Assembly: GCF_042677945.1 (NCBI RefSeq)
Contig: NZ_JBHUDN010000019.1
Length of the DNA stretch: 64,000 nt
Reading direction: 5' to 3' (one strand)
Source of the DNA: Haloplanus litoreus
Lineage (GTDB): Archaea; Halobacteriota; Halobacteria; Halobacteriales; Haloferacaceae
Shown: piece by piece, positions 1 to 7,977 of the stretch
How positions within the stretch are numbered: the first letter of the stretch is position 1
How the letters are laid out: each line of letters opens with the position of its first letter
Notes under the pieces: model-generated
The model's database searches: none
The model's input: only the letters and a program-made list of their open reading frames with translations
Told to the model about the DNA's origin: nothing
Program-made: the position numbers and the translations under genes

Positions 1-2
1 AG

Positions 3-332
3 CTCTCGGGCCAGGAGGACCTGGAGATGCACGAACTCACCGTGGCCCTCAACGAGGTCATCGCCGCCCACGCGGACAAGGGCGAGACGTACATCTACGC
101 CGGCAACGACGACACCGACTTCTCCTCGAACCAGTTCCAGGGACTGACCGTCGAGGACGACGCGTTCGTCTGGGAGTGCCAGCAACTCCTCCGGAACGGC
201 ACGTTCGACATCGTGTTCTACTACGAGGCGGACGTGGACCAGGGGGCGCTGGTGGCGGACATCCGCGACCGGGGCTACGAGGTGACGAGCGTCGTCCTCG
301 ACGAGGACGGCGACGTGGACGCCGGCGCCTGA
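3..332 (+). CDS. DUF5778-like conserved haloarchaeal protein, 5' end cut by window edge
   Basis: The reading frame is open to the left edge (residues L-S-G-Q-E-D-L-E come before the first internal Met at 27), so the true start lies outside the window and 109 residues remain. The segment with ETYIYAGNDDTDFSSNQFQG and WECQQLLRNGTFD resembles, from memory, a conserved haloarchaeal family annotated DUF5778, which has no known function. The protein is acidic and soluble, with no membrane segment. The family match is recognition by eye and has not been searched. Confidence 0.7.
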   Translation, partial: LSGQEDLEMHELTVALNEVIAAHADKGETYIYAGNDDTDFSSNQFQGLTVEDDAFVWECQQLLRNGTFDIVFYYEADVDQGALVADIRDRGYEVTSVVLDEDGDVDAGA

Positions 333-729
333 TCGGACGAGTCGACCGTCGACACCGACGACGCCCTCGGCGAGCGAACCGATCGGGGCCGAGCGGTCGT
401 AGTCGGGGGGTGATTCGGATCGGTCGGCGTCACGCCGGGAAAGCGGACGTCGAGTGCGCCGAGACCGGGGCGTACGACCCGGCCGAGCCGGTTTTTTCAT
501 CGGTCGGGAGACGACGGGACGTTTAAGATCCCGTATCGCAGAGGTTGCCTCATGCAACGGATCCAGGGGGTCGTCCAGTCGCCGGATTCGACGGCGTCGA
601 GTCGAACCCCGAATCGGGAGCCGTCGTCGGCGTGGGAGCGGCGACGCCATTGGAAGAGTTTAGGTAGGATGGGTGCAAACGGTGATGCGAATCGGAGCGT
701 ATGACTCACGTGTCCCGAGGTGAGCACCT
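333..729. other. Intergenic region before hemA
   Basis: A 397-bp gap between the DUF5778-like gene and hemA. It holds a T run at 490-495 that could end the upstream transcript. It also has a TATA-like TTTAAG near 530 and a possible 50-codon ORF at 552-704, listed separately. Other ORFs here are arginine-rich shadows. Confidence 0.5.
552..704 (+). CDS. Possible 50-residue small protein (weak)
   Basis: ATG at 552 opens a 50-codon frame ending TGA at 702-704, 25 nt before hemA. A TTTAAG box near 530 lies about 22 nt upstream, the spacing seen for leaderless haloarchaeal genes. Against it, the composition is basic and serine/arginine-rich, unlike neighbouring acidic proteins. The frame could be a leader or chance. 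No homology is recognised. Confidence 0.2.
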   Translation: MQRIQGVVQSPDSTASSRTPNREPSSAWERRRHWKSLGRMGANGDANRSV

Positions 730-2067
730 GTGACGACGGGCGTAATCAGTGGGGTGACGGTATCACACCAGCGTGCGACCGTCGACGAAATCGAATCGGC
801 CACTGCGGACGACGTGCCGACCGCCGTCCGCGACCTGTTGGCGAGCGACGGCGTCGACGAGGCGTTCGCGCTACAGACCTGTAACCGCGCGGAGGCTTAC
901 GTCGTGACGGAGGACGCCGCGGCCGGGCGGGCGGCGCTCACGGACTTCGCGCCCGACGTTCGGGACGGCGCGGTCCGGGGACTCGATCACGAGGAGAGCC
1001 TCCGGCACCTGATGCGCGTCGCCGCGGGACTGGAGTCACTCGTCCTCGGCGAAGACCAGATCATCGGCCAACTCCGCACCGCCTTCGAGGCGGCACGCGG
1101 CGTCGGCGGCATCGGCCCGGTCCTCGACCCGGCGGTCACGAAAGCCCTGCACGTCGGCGAACGGGCGCGAACCGAGACGACGATCAACGAGGGTGTCGTC
1201 TCCCTCGGGAGCGCGGCCGTCGAACTCGCCGGCCGCGAACGTGCCCTCGACGGAACGACCGCCCTGGTCGTCGGCGCCGGCGAGATGGGCCGACTGGCGG
1301 CACAGGCGTTCGACGACACCCCCGTCTCGGAACTCGTAGTCGCCAACCGGACGGTCCCCCACGCCGCCAATCTGGCCGCCGAGGTGGAGACGTCGGCGAC
1401 GGCCGTCGGCCTCGACCGGACCAGCGAGGCGGCCGAACGGGCCGACGTGCTCGTCACGGCCACCGACAGCCCGACGCACGTCCTCGACCGATCGGCGCTC
1501 GCCGACGCCGGAGAGACGCTCGTCATCGACCTCGCTCAGCCGCGGGACGTGGACCCGGCGGTCGCCGACCTCGACGCGGTAGACGCCTACGACATCGACT
1601 CGCTGGAGGCCATCACCGACGAGACCCGGGCACGGCGCCGGGAGGCCGCCGCGACGGTCGAGCGCATGATCGACGAGGAGTTCGAGCGACTGATCGACTC
1701 GTTCAAACGCCGGCAGGCCGACGAGGCCATCAGCGCGATGTACGAGAGCGCCGAGATGGTCAAAGAGCGGGAACTCCACACCGCGCTGTCGAGGCTGGAG
1801 TCCCAGGGCGAGTTGACCGACGAACAGCGGGAGACGGTCGCCTCCCTGGCCGACGCCCTCGTCGGCCAGTTGCTCGCCGCCCCGACCAAGAGCCTGCGCG
1901 ACGCCGCCGCGGAGGACGACTGGACGACCATCCAGACCGCACTCGGCCTGTTCGACCCCGAGTTCTGCGGCGACCGACCGTCACCCTCGAACGCCGAGCG
2001 CCCCCGCGAAGGGGTCGACGGCGACGGCATTCCTGAGCGCGTCCTCGACCGCCTGAGCGAGGAGTAG
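730..2067 (+). CDS. hemA: Glutamyl-tRNA reductase
   Basis: Reduces glutamyl-tRNA(Glu) with NADPH to glutamate-1-semialdehyde, the first committed step of C5 tetrapyrrole (heme, siroheme) synthesis. The 445-residue protein has the family architecture: an N-terminal catalytic domain with the nucleophilic Cys51 in TCNR, the conserved stretch LESLVLGEDQIIGQ, an NADP-binding domain with VVGAGEMG near residue 180, and a helical dimerisation domain at the C-terminus. The start is GTG at 730, which gives the usual haloarchaeal N-terminus (GVISGVTVSHQ). The siroheme-branch genes often seen next to it in haloarchaea are not between it and the preceding gene. Confidence 0.97.
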   Translation: MTTGVISGVTVSHQRATVDEIESATADDVPTAVRDLLASDGVDEAFALQTCNRAEAYVVTEDAAAGRAALTDFAPDVRDGAVRGLDHEESLRHLMRVAAGLESLVLGEDQIIGQLRTAFEAARGVGGIGPVLDPAVTKALHVGERARTETTINEGVVSLGSAAVELAGRERALDGTTALVVGAGEMGRLAAQAFDDTPVSELVVANRTVPHAANLAAEVETSATAVGLDRTSEAAERADVLVTATDSPTHVLDRSALADAGETLVIDLAQPRDVDPAVADLDAVDAYDIDSLEAITDETRARRREAAATVERMIDEEFERLIDSFKRRQADEAISAMYESAEMVKERELHTALSRLESQGELTDEQRETVASLADALVGQLLAAPTKSLRDAAAEDDWTTIQTALGLFDPEFCGDRPSPSNAERPREGVDGDGIPERVLDRLSEE

Positions 2068-2171
2068 CCCCCGTTTCGTCGTGGCCGTGCGGTGCCCGTT
2101 CGCGGACCGACCTCGACACGACCGGGAGCCACACCCAAATCGTTATTTGTCGTCCGTCCGACAATTGAACC

Positions 2172-2447
2172 ATGCCGAACCGCCTCGATGACGACGAAAT
2201 CGATCGACGTCTCCCGGACGACTGGGAGCGTGAGGGCGACGAAATCGTCCGCGTCTACACCTTCGACGACTACCTCGATGGCGTCACCTTCGCCACGCAG
2301 GTGGCCGAAGTAGCCGACGAGGAGTTCCACCACCCGGAGATCAGGATCCGGTACGACGAGGTGGAAGTGCGACTGACCAGCCACGAGGCGGGCGGCATCA
2401 CCGACGCCGACGTCCGCCTCGCGGGCCTGTTCGACGCCGAGCGATAG
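2172..2447 (+). CDS. Pterin-4a-carbinolamine dehydratase
   Basis: Expected to dehydrate 4a-hydroxy-tetrahydropterin. In archaea without aromatic-amino-acid hydroxylases the role is unclear, and the family is sometimes tied to molybdopterin or pterin recycling. The 91-residue protein matches the family length and carries the active-site block EEFHHPEIRIRYDEVEV, followed by LTSHEAGGITDADVRLA. A TATA-like GTTATTTG at about 2142-2149 lies 23-30 nt before the ATG, which suggests a leaderless message. The next gene starts 7 nt downstream, so the two are probably co-transcribed. Confidence 0.93.
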   Translation: MPNRLDDDEIDRRLPDDWEREGDEIVRVYTFDDYLDGVTFATQVAEVADEEFHHPEIRIRYDEVEVRLTSHEAGGITDADVRLAGLFDAER

Positions 2448-2454
2448 GTGGGCC

Positions 2455-2814
2455 ATGCACGCCGCCTACGTCTTCCGAGTGACGTTCACGCTCGACACGA
2501 GGACGGTCACGGCCGACCCCGACACCTTCGAGACGGTCGTCACCAGACCCGCCGCCGATCCGGGAACCGAGGGGTGGCTGTTCTTCCGCGACACCTGCTG
2601 GCACGGCGAGGTCAGCGACGAGGCGTACCTCCGTGACCGTGCCGAGGAGTGGCTCTCGGTCCCCGTGAGTGGCGTGACGTTCAGCGAACTACGGACCGAC
2701 GAGGCGTATCTGGACGCCCTTCGGGACGCCATCGCCGACGATCCGGCGTTCGACGAGTCGCCGCGTGAGGCGTTACACAACCACCTCGGAAGTTCGATCC
2801 GCGTGACCGACTGA
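2455..2814 (+). CDS. LWR-salt family protein (haloarchaea-specific, function unknown)
   Basis: A 119-residue soluble protein. The blocks YVFRVTF, EGWLFFRDTCWHGE, DEAYLDALRDAI and a C-terminal LGSSI match the haloarchaeal LWR-salt family as I remember it. That family is named for a Leu-Trp-Arg motif, which here reads Cys-Trp-His, a divergent version. Function is unknown. It follows the pterin dehydratase by 7 nt, so the pair looks like an operon. The family call is by eye. Confidence 0.7.
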   Translation: MHAAYVFRVTFTLDTRTVTADPDTFETVVTRPAADPGTEGWLFFRDTCWHGEVSDEAYLRDRAEEWLSVPVSGVTFSELRTDEAYLDALRDAIADDPAFDESPREALHNHLGSSIRVTD

Positions 2815-2895
2815 GACGGCGTGTCGTAATGACGTACAACGGACGGGATGGCGCGGCGGAACACACTTGTTCGGGCCACGCGTAGGGACGACAGA

Positions 2896-3549
2896 ATGGT
2901 CGCACACGCCTACGACTTCTGGCTGTTCGACCTCGACGGAACGCTCGTGGACGTCGACCCCTCGTACGCCGAGGGCGTGTTCGAGCGGGTGGGTGATCGG
3001 CTGGGCCGAACATTCTCCGACCGCGAGGTCGAAGTCCTCTGGCACGGGCTCTCCGGGGAGCGAACCCCCCAACTCCGCGAGTGGGGGATCGATCCCGACG
3101 CGTTCTGGGCGGCCCTCCACGAGGCCGAGGACCCCGAGGCCCGCGCCGACGCCACGTTCCTCCACGACGACGCCGCGTTCGTCGCCGACTTGGATCGGCC
3201 GGTCGGTCTGGTCACGCACTGTCAGCAGTATCTGGTCGATCCGGTGCTCGACCGCCTCGACATCCGCGACTGGTTCGATACGGTCGTCTCCTGTACACAC
3301 GAGGTAGGGTGGAAGCCCGATCCAGCGCCCGTCTACCTCGCGATGGCGGATCTCGGCGTCGAGGACGGGGCGGCCGGCGTCCTCGCCGGCGACGGCCCGA
3401 ACGACATCGGGGCAGCGTGGAACGCCGGTCTGGACGGCGTCCACGTCGAGCGTCACGGCCCGCGCCGTCGGGGACGCTGTGTCCTCGGTGACTACCGGGT
3501 GCAGTCGCTCGACGAACTCCGAGCGGCGCCGCGGGTAGCCGGCGACTGA
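2896..3549 (+). CDS. HAD-superfamily hydrolase (phosphoglycolate phosphatase-like)
   Basis: A cytosolic phosphatase-type HAD enzyme. Motif I is FDLDGTLVD with nucleophile Asp12 and acid/base Asp14, motif III is the Lys of WKPDP, and motif IV is GDGPNDIG. A helical cap domain lies between motif I and the core. The start at 2896 (MVAHAYDFWLFDLDG) fits the family; an in-frame ATG at 2848 would add an arginine-rich N-terminus and is disfavoured. At 217 residues it is typical of the phosphoglycolate phosphatase / pyrophosphatase PpaX group. The substrate cannot be read from sequence. Confidence 0.88.
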   Translation: MVAHAYDFWLFDLDGTLVDVDPSYAEGVFERVGDRLGRTFSDREVEVLWHGLSGERTPQLREWGIDPDAFWAALHEAEDPEARADATFLHDDAAFVADLDRPVGLVTHCQQYLVDPVLDRLDIRDWFDTVVSCTHEVGWKPDPAPVYLAMADLGVEDGAAGVLAGDGPNDIGAAWNAGLDGVHVERHGPRRRGRCVLGDYRVQSLDELRAAPRVAGD

Positions 3550-3556
3550 TCGGGAA

Positions 3557-4291
3557 CTACGCCGTCGCCGAACGCAGCAGGATCCGTCCCTCGCTGGTCA
3601 CTGCCAGGTCGTACCCCGCGAAGGCAAAGCGCACCTCGATCCCGTCGCGTGACTCCCCGTCGGGCCTGCGAAGAAGCGTCTCCAGCACCTCGGCGTCGAT
3701 ACTCTCGTACAGCGGCGTGGCCGTCGACACGTCCCGGTCGGCGTACTCGTCGACGGCGGTCACGACGGTCGTCGCGAGGTCCGGGCCGTCGGCGGTCGGA
3801 TCGTAGTGACCGATGGTGACCCAGGACGCCGACCGGTCGTCGGACGTGGGTCGCCCGGACGTCGTGGATGCGTTTTCGGGGACGTCGTCCGAGGGTGCGG
3901 ACGCCGAGTCGTCGGCGTCGGTCCGATCGGCGACGAGCGTGGAGACGCGGTCGAACAGTCTGGCGAACTGGTCGGTCGCTCCCTTCTCGACGTACGCCTC
4001 GGCCGCCCGTCTGGTCTGCGGGTCGACCGCCTCGCGGTCGGTGGCGGTAAAGAGGATCACCGATAGCGCGGGGACGGTGTCGGCCGCCCGGACGACGAAC
4101 GGGTCGCCGTCGGCGGTGCACATCGAGTCGCTGATCAGACAGTCCACGTCACGATCGGTCAACAGCGCCAGTCCGGCGGCCGGATCGGCGGCCGTCAACC
4201 ACGTCACCCTCTCGTCGGTAGCCCAGTCGCTCGACAGTTCGAGCACTGTCGGATCGTCGTCGACGTGGAGGACGGTCGGGCGGGCGGGCAT
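3557..4291 (-). CDS. Response regulator with HalOD1 output domain
   Basis: Residues 1-120 form a receiver domain: acidic triad Asp11-Asp13 in HVDDDP, likely phosphoacceptor Asp55 in LISDSM, the conserved Thr of LFTAT and Lys of YVEKG. A Ser/Asp/Thr-rich linker follows. The C-terminal 80 residues (YDPTADGPDLATTVVTAVDEY to GYDLAVTSEGRILL) match the haloarchaeal output domain HalOD1, whose activity is undefined. No histidine kinase is adjacent. A TATA-like CTATATG (complement of about 4316-4322) lies 25-31 nt before the ATG. It converges with the HAD gene. Confidence 0.88.
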   Translation of the reverse strand: MPARPTVLHVDDDPTVLELSSDWATDERVTWLTAADPAAGLALLTDRDVDCLISDSMCTADGDPFVVRAADTVPALSVILFTATDREAVDPQTRRAAEAYVEKGATDQFARLFDRVSTLVADRTDADDSASAPSDDVPENASTTSGRPTSDDRSASWVTIGHYDPTADGPDLATTVVTAVDEYADRDVSTATPLYESIDAEVLETLLRRPDGESRDGIEVRFAFAGYDLAVTSEGRILLRSATA

Positions 4292-4370
4292 GAACTACCC
4301 TAGCCGTTCGATTCACATATAGCCTCGGCCACATGAGCGGGGTGTTCGCCGTCACGTCCCGGGGTTGTCG

Positions 4371-6254
4371 TCAGCTGTCGAACCCGCTGAGGCCCACGAG
4401 GGCGTCGTCGAGGTGGGTGTCGAGGGCGGATCGAAGCGCCTCGACACCCGGTTTGTTCGTGCGATCGGGGTTCGCGAGGACGCGCACCGATTCGGTGCCG
4501 AGGGGGACGAACCCACAGTCGAGCGTGTCGGCCGTCGCCCGGAGACCGAGTCCGACGTCTGCGGCACCGCCGATCACCTTCCGCGCAGGGCTCTCGAAGC
4601 CCTTGACCGTGAGGTCGTACCCGTCGATGGCGTCGATGAGGTCGCGGCGGTCGACACCGCGGGCGTCGGCCAGTCGGTCGAGTTCGGTGTCGAGGCTGGC
4701 GCGGAGCCCGGAGTCGGCCGCCCGGTCGACGAAGCGCAGGTCGCGGTCGACCAGGTCGGCGAGGCCGTCGACGCCGTCGGGGTTCCCGGCGGGAACGACG
4801 AGGCCCCACTCACGGGTCCAGCCCCCCAGAGCCACCGCGTCGACGTCGCGGTCGGACGGCCCGGAGACCACCGCCACGTCGGGGACGCCGTCGCGCAGGC
4901 GGCGGCGCCCCTGTCGGCTCCCCACGTCGAGGTAGCGGGGGCGCTCCAGTCGGTCGAGCAGCCGCGAGAGGGCGGGGTCGTCCTCACCGACGCCGAGTAG
5001 CGTCGGCGCGCGCACGTCCGGCGAGAACAGCTGCACGGTCACCCGCTCCCCCTCGGCGAGGTAGTCGGTGTCGGCGTCCACCTCGACGACGCCGTCGGCC
5101 TCGACGAGACTCGTCGTCGCGCCGCTGCCCTTGTCGACGGGGTAGACGAGCGTCCCCTCGTCGGTCTCCACGAGGCCGGCGGGCATCAGTCGGGTTCGCC
5201 CCTCGGCGTAGCGTTCGCGGACGGCCATCCGCCCCTCGACGGTCGCCGTCCGGGGAACGGGGAGCCCGGCGGCCGACCGGATGGCCGGCGCGACGAAGGT
5301 GCGGAAGATGGTGAGGGCGGAGACGGGGTAGCCCGGGAGGCCGACGTACGCCGACTCCTCCAGTCGGCCGACGAGCATGGGTTTGCCCGGTTTGACCGAC
5401 ACGCCGTGCAGGAGGAGTTCCCCCTCGCTCTCGATGACGCGGTAGATCACGTCGACGGCGCTCGCGGAGGTCGATCCGGAGGAGAGGACGAGGTCACACT
5501 CGTCGGCGGCCTCGACCAGCAGACGCTCCATCTCGTCGTAGTCGTCGCCGGCGTGCGGGTAGAGGACGGCCTCGCCGCCCGCTTCCTCGACGCCCGCGGC
5601 GATGGTGTAGGAGTTCACGTCGTAGATCTGCCCGGCCTCACTGTGGAGGTCCTCCCCCGGCCGGACGAGTTCGTCCCCGGTCGAGACGATGCCCACGGTT
5701 GGTTTGCCGCGGACGGGCACCTCGTCGACGCCGAGCGCCGACAGCAGGCCGATTTCGCGGGGGGTGAGCAGAGTGCCGGGACCGAGTGCCCGAGAGCCGG
5801 CGGCCACGTCGGCGCCGGCGACCATCACGCGGTCGCCCGGTGCGACCGAGGTGCGGATGGCGATGCCCGCGTCGACTTCGTCGGTGCGCTCGACCATCAC
5901 GACGGCGTCGGCGCCGGGTGGCATCACCGCGCCGGTCGAAATCTCGGCGCAGGTGCCCTCGCGCACCTCCACGTCGGGTTCGGCGCCGGCGTGGACGGTA
6001 CCGATGTGGTCGAGGACGACCGGGTCCGCCTCGTCGGCGCCGAAGGTGTCGCGGGCGCGGACGGCGTAGCCGTCGACGCTGGCGCGGTCGAACCCCGGCA
6101 CGTCGAGTCGGGCGTCGATCCGCTCCGCGAGAACGCGATGCCGCGCGTCGTCGAGCGGGACCGTCTCCGTCTCGGGCGTCAGATCGAGGCTACGGATCGC
6201 CTCCCGGGCGCGCTCCGGCGAGTCGAGGTCGCGGAACTGTCTGCGGTCACTCAT
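4371..6254 (-). CDS. moeA: Molybdopterin molybdenumtransferase MoeA fused to a PBP-like domain
   Basis: Residues 1 to about 400 form MoeA, which inserts molybdate into adenylylated molybdopterin: FDRASVDGYAVRA, PPGADAVVMVERTD, VGIVSTGDEL and GLPGYPVSA are visible. The last 210 residues (from about SPDVRAPTLLGVG) form the periplasmic-binding-like domain found in some archaeal MoeA proteins, perhaps binding oxyanion. The usual TTGGxSxG loop reads SSGSTSAS here. The start at 6254 (MSDRRQFRDL) is chosen because the longer ORF overlaps the next gene with an arginine-rich extension. It lies 28 nt downstream of the second moeA, so the two form an operon. Confidence 0.93.
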   Translation of the reverse strand: MSDRRQFRDLDSPERAREAIRSLDLTPETETVPLDDARHRVLAERIDARLDVPGFDRASVDGYAVRARDTFGADEADPVVLDHIGTVHAGAEPDVEVREGTCAEISTGAVMPPGADAVVMVERTDEVDAGIAIRTSVAPGDRVMVAGADVAAGSRALGPGTLLTPREIGLLSALGVDEVPVRGKPTVGIVSTGDELVRPGEDLHSEAGQIYDVNSYTIAAGVEEAGGEAVLYPHAGDDYDEMERLLVEAADECDLVLSSGSTSASAVDVIYRVIESEGELLLHGVSVKPGKPMLVGRLEESAYVGLPGYPVSALTIFRTFVAPAIRSAAGLPVPRTATVEGRMAVRERYAEGRTRLMPAGLVETDEGTLVYPVDKGSGATTSLVEADGVVEVDADTDYLAEGERVTVQLFSPDVRAPTLLGVGEDDPALSRLLDRLERPRYLDVGSRQGRRRLRDGVPDVAVVSGPSDRDVDAVALGGWTREWGLVVPAGNPDGVDGLADLVDRDLRFVDRAADSGLRASLDTELDRLADARGVDRRDLIDAIDGYDLTVKGFESPARKVIGGAADVGLGLRATADTLDCGFVPLGTESVRVLANPDRTNKPGVEALRSALDTHLDDALVGLSGFDS

Positions 6255-6282
6255 CGACGAGCACCCCCGGCGGGCGTCGCGC

Positions 6283-7503
6283 TCACGCGGACCACTCCCA
6301 GTCCTCGACCGCGACGGTCTCACCGGCGTCGTACCCCTCCCTGCCCTCGGGGACGACGACCCAGCCGTCGGCGAGGGCGACGCTGGAGAGGACGCCGGAC
6401 CCGCTGGCGCGGGTGGGTTCGGCGACCCGGCCGTCCTCGCCCTCGCGGAGGCGCACCCGGGCGAACGTCCGGGTGCCGGGCTCGCTGGAGATCTTCCGCG
6501 ACAGGTCGGCCTCGACGGTCGGCTGATCGGGGACGGGCATGTTGCCGACGCGCTTGCAGATTGGCCGCAGGAACTGGACGGCGTTGACGATGCAGGCGAC
6601 GGGGTAGCCCGGGAGCATGACCACCGGGGTGTCCTCCACGATACCCAGGGCGACCGGGTGGCCTGGCTTCAGGGCGACGCCGTGGACCAGTACCTCGCCG
6701 ATGTCGTCGACCACCTCGGGCGTGTAGTCGCGTTCGCCGACCGACGACCCGCCGGTGGTGACGACGACGTCCTTCGCGAGGTCACGCTGGATCGCCGCTC
6801 GGATGGCGTTGGGGTCGTCGTCGACGACGTTCCGGTAGGTCGGGACCGCTCCCCAGCGGTCGGCCAGCCGGGAGACGGTGAGCCCGTTGGTTTCGATTAC
6901 TTCGCCCGGTTTCGGGTCGCGCTGGACGAGTTCCTCGCCGGTCGGGATCACGCCGACCGTCGGGTGATCGTACACCTCGACCTGTTCGACGCCGACGGAT
7001 TTCAGGAGACCGAGGTCGGAGGGGCGGATGCGGTGACCGGACCGGTAGAGCTCCTCACCCTCGGCGACGTCCTCGCCGACGTCGCCGACGTTCTCCCCTT
7101 CGGCGACGGCGTCGAAGACTTCCACCTCGTCGCCGACGACGTCGGTCCGTTCGATCATCACGACGGCGTCGGCGCCGTCGGGCAGGTCGCTGCCGGTGTG
7201 GACGCGGACGGCCTCGCCCGGGGCGACCGCACCGTCGTCCTCGCGGAGGACGGTCGGCGACCGGCTGGTCGCACCGAAGGTATCCTCGGCGCGGACGGCG
7301 TAGCCGTCCATAGCTGCGCGGTCGTAGCCGGGGACGGGGGTGGGAGCGGTTACCGTCTCGGCGAGGGTACGCCCGTCGGCCCGGCCGAGCGCCACCCGCT
7401 CGGTTCTGTCGTGGCCCGAGACCGCGTCGAGGACGGTCTCCAGGGCTTCGGCGACGCGGGTCCGGTCCTTGAAGCCCGCGCGTTCGAGATCGTCGTGACT
7501 CAT
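6283..7503 (-). CDS. moeA: Molybdopterin molybdenumtransferase MoeA (stand-alone)
   Basis: A 406-residue MoeA of normal length with the motifs PGYDRAAMDGYAVRAEDTFGA, PDGADAVVMIERTD, VGVIPTGEEL, the intact loop TTGGSSVG and MLPGYPVAC. It is first in an operon with the longer MoeA-PBP gene. Two paralogues side by side are common in haloarchaea and may serve molybdenum and tungsten, but which uses which cannot be told here. The start at 7503 (MSHDDLERAGFKDRT) avoids a non-acidic upstream extension. A formate dehydrogenase at 50.5 kb is a possible client. Confidence 0.93.
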   Translation of the reverse strand: MSHDDLERAGFKDRTRVAEALETVLDAVSGHDRTERVALGRADGRTLAETVTAPTPVPGYDRAAMDGYAVRAEDTFGATSRSPTVLREDDGAVAPGEAVRVHTGSDLPDGADAVVMIERTDVVGDEVEVFDAVAEGENVGDVGEDVAEGEELYRSGHRIRPSDLGLLKSVGVEQVEVYDHPTVGVIPTGEELVQRDPKPGEVIETNGLTVSRLADRWGAVPTYRNVVDDDPNAIRAAIQRDLAKDVVVTTGGSSVGERDYTPEVVDDIGEVLVHGVALKPGHPVALGIVEDTPVVMLPGYPVACIVNAVQFLRPICKRVGNMPVPDQPTVEADLSRKISSEPGTRTFARVRLREGEDGRVAEPTRASGSGVLSSVALADGWVVVPEGREGYDAGETVAVEDWEWSA

Positions 7504-7614
7504 ATCCGTCCTTACGTTCGGGGATACAAAAACCCGTAGCCGGCCGACGGCACCGACTGTGTCGCCGTCACACACACCGCGGCCTTTTTCGACCCCCGCA
7601 CCTTATCCCGTCCC

Positions 7615-7971
7615 ATGTCAGCACTGCGGGACGCGCTTCGGGACCTTCCCGAGGCAGTGTTCGCGGATCTGCTCGAGAGCGAGGACGCCTACCTCCTGGT
7701 CGTCGATCTACCCGGAGCGACCGCGGAGACGATCGACGTCCGCGTCGAGAAGGGTCGCCTGCTCATCGAGGCACGGCGGGAGAAGGCGTTGCCCGAGTCG
7801 TTCGACTACGTCCGCGAGGACCGACCGCTCTTTCTGGACGCGGAACTTCCCCTCCCGCCGGACGCCACGGGCGCGGGCGCCGAGGGCTCGATGGATCGGG
7901 GCGTCCTCGAACTCCACCTTCCCAAGTACGAGGCCGCACCGGAGCAATCCATCCCCATCGAGGACGCGTAA
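7615..7971 (+). CDS. Hsp20/alpha-crystallin-like small protein
   Basis: A 118-residue protein. The pattern DAYLLVVDLPGATAETIDVRVEKGRLLIEA, a middle strand and a closing GVLELHLPK is that of an alpha-crystallin beta sandwich. This gives a likely chaperone-type small heat-shock protein, though shorter and more divergent than canonical Hsp20 (no clear GxL motif). It ends 6 nt before the ABC1 kinase, so the two are probably one transcript. The role of the pairing is unknown. Confidence 0.72.
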   Translation: MSALRDALRDLPEAVFADLLESEDAYLLVVDLPGATAETIDVRVEKGRLLIEARREKALPESFDYVREDRPLFLDAELPLPPDATGAGAEGSMDRGVLELHLPKYEAAPEQSIPIEDA

Positions 7972-7977
7972 GCCCGG

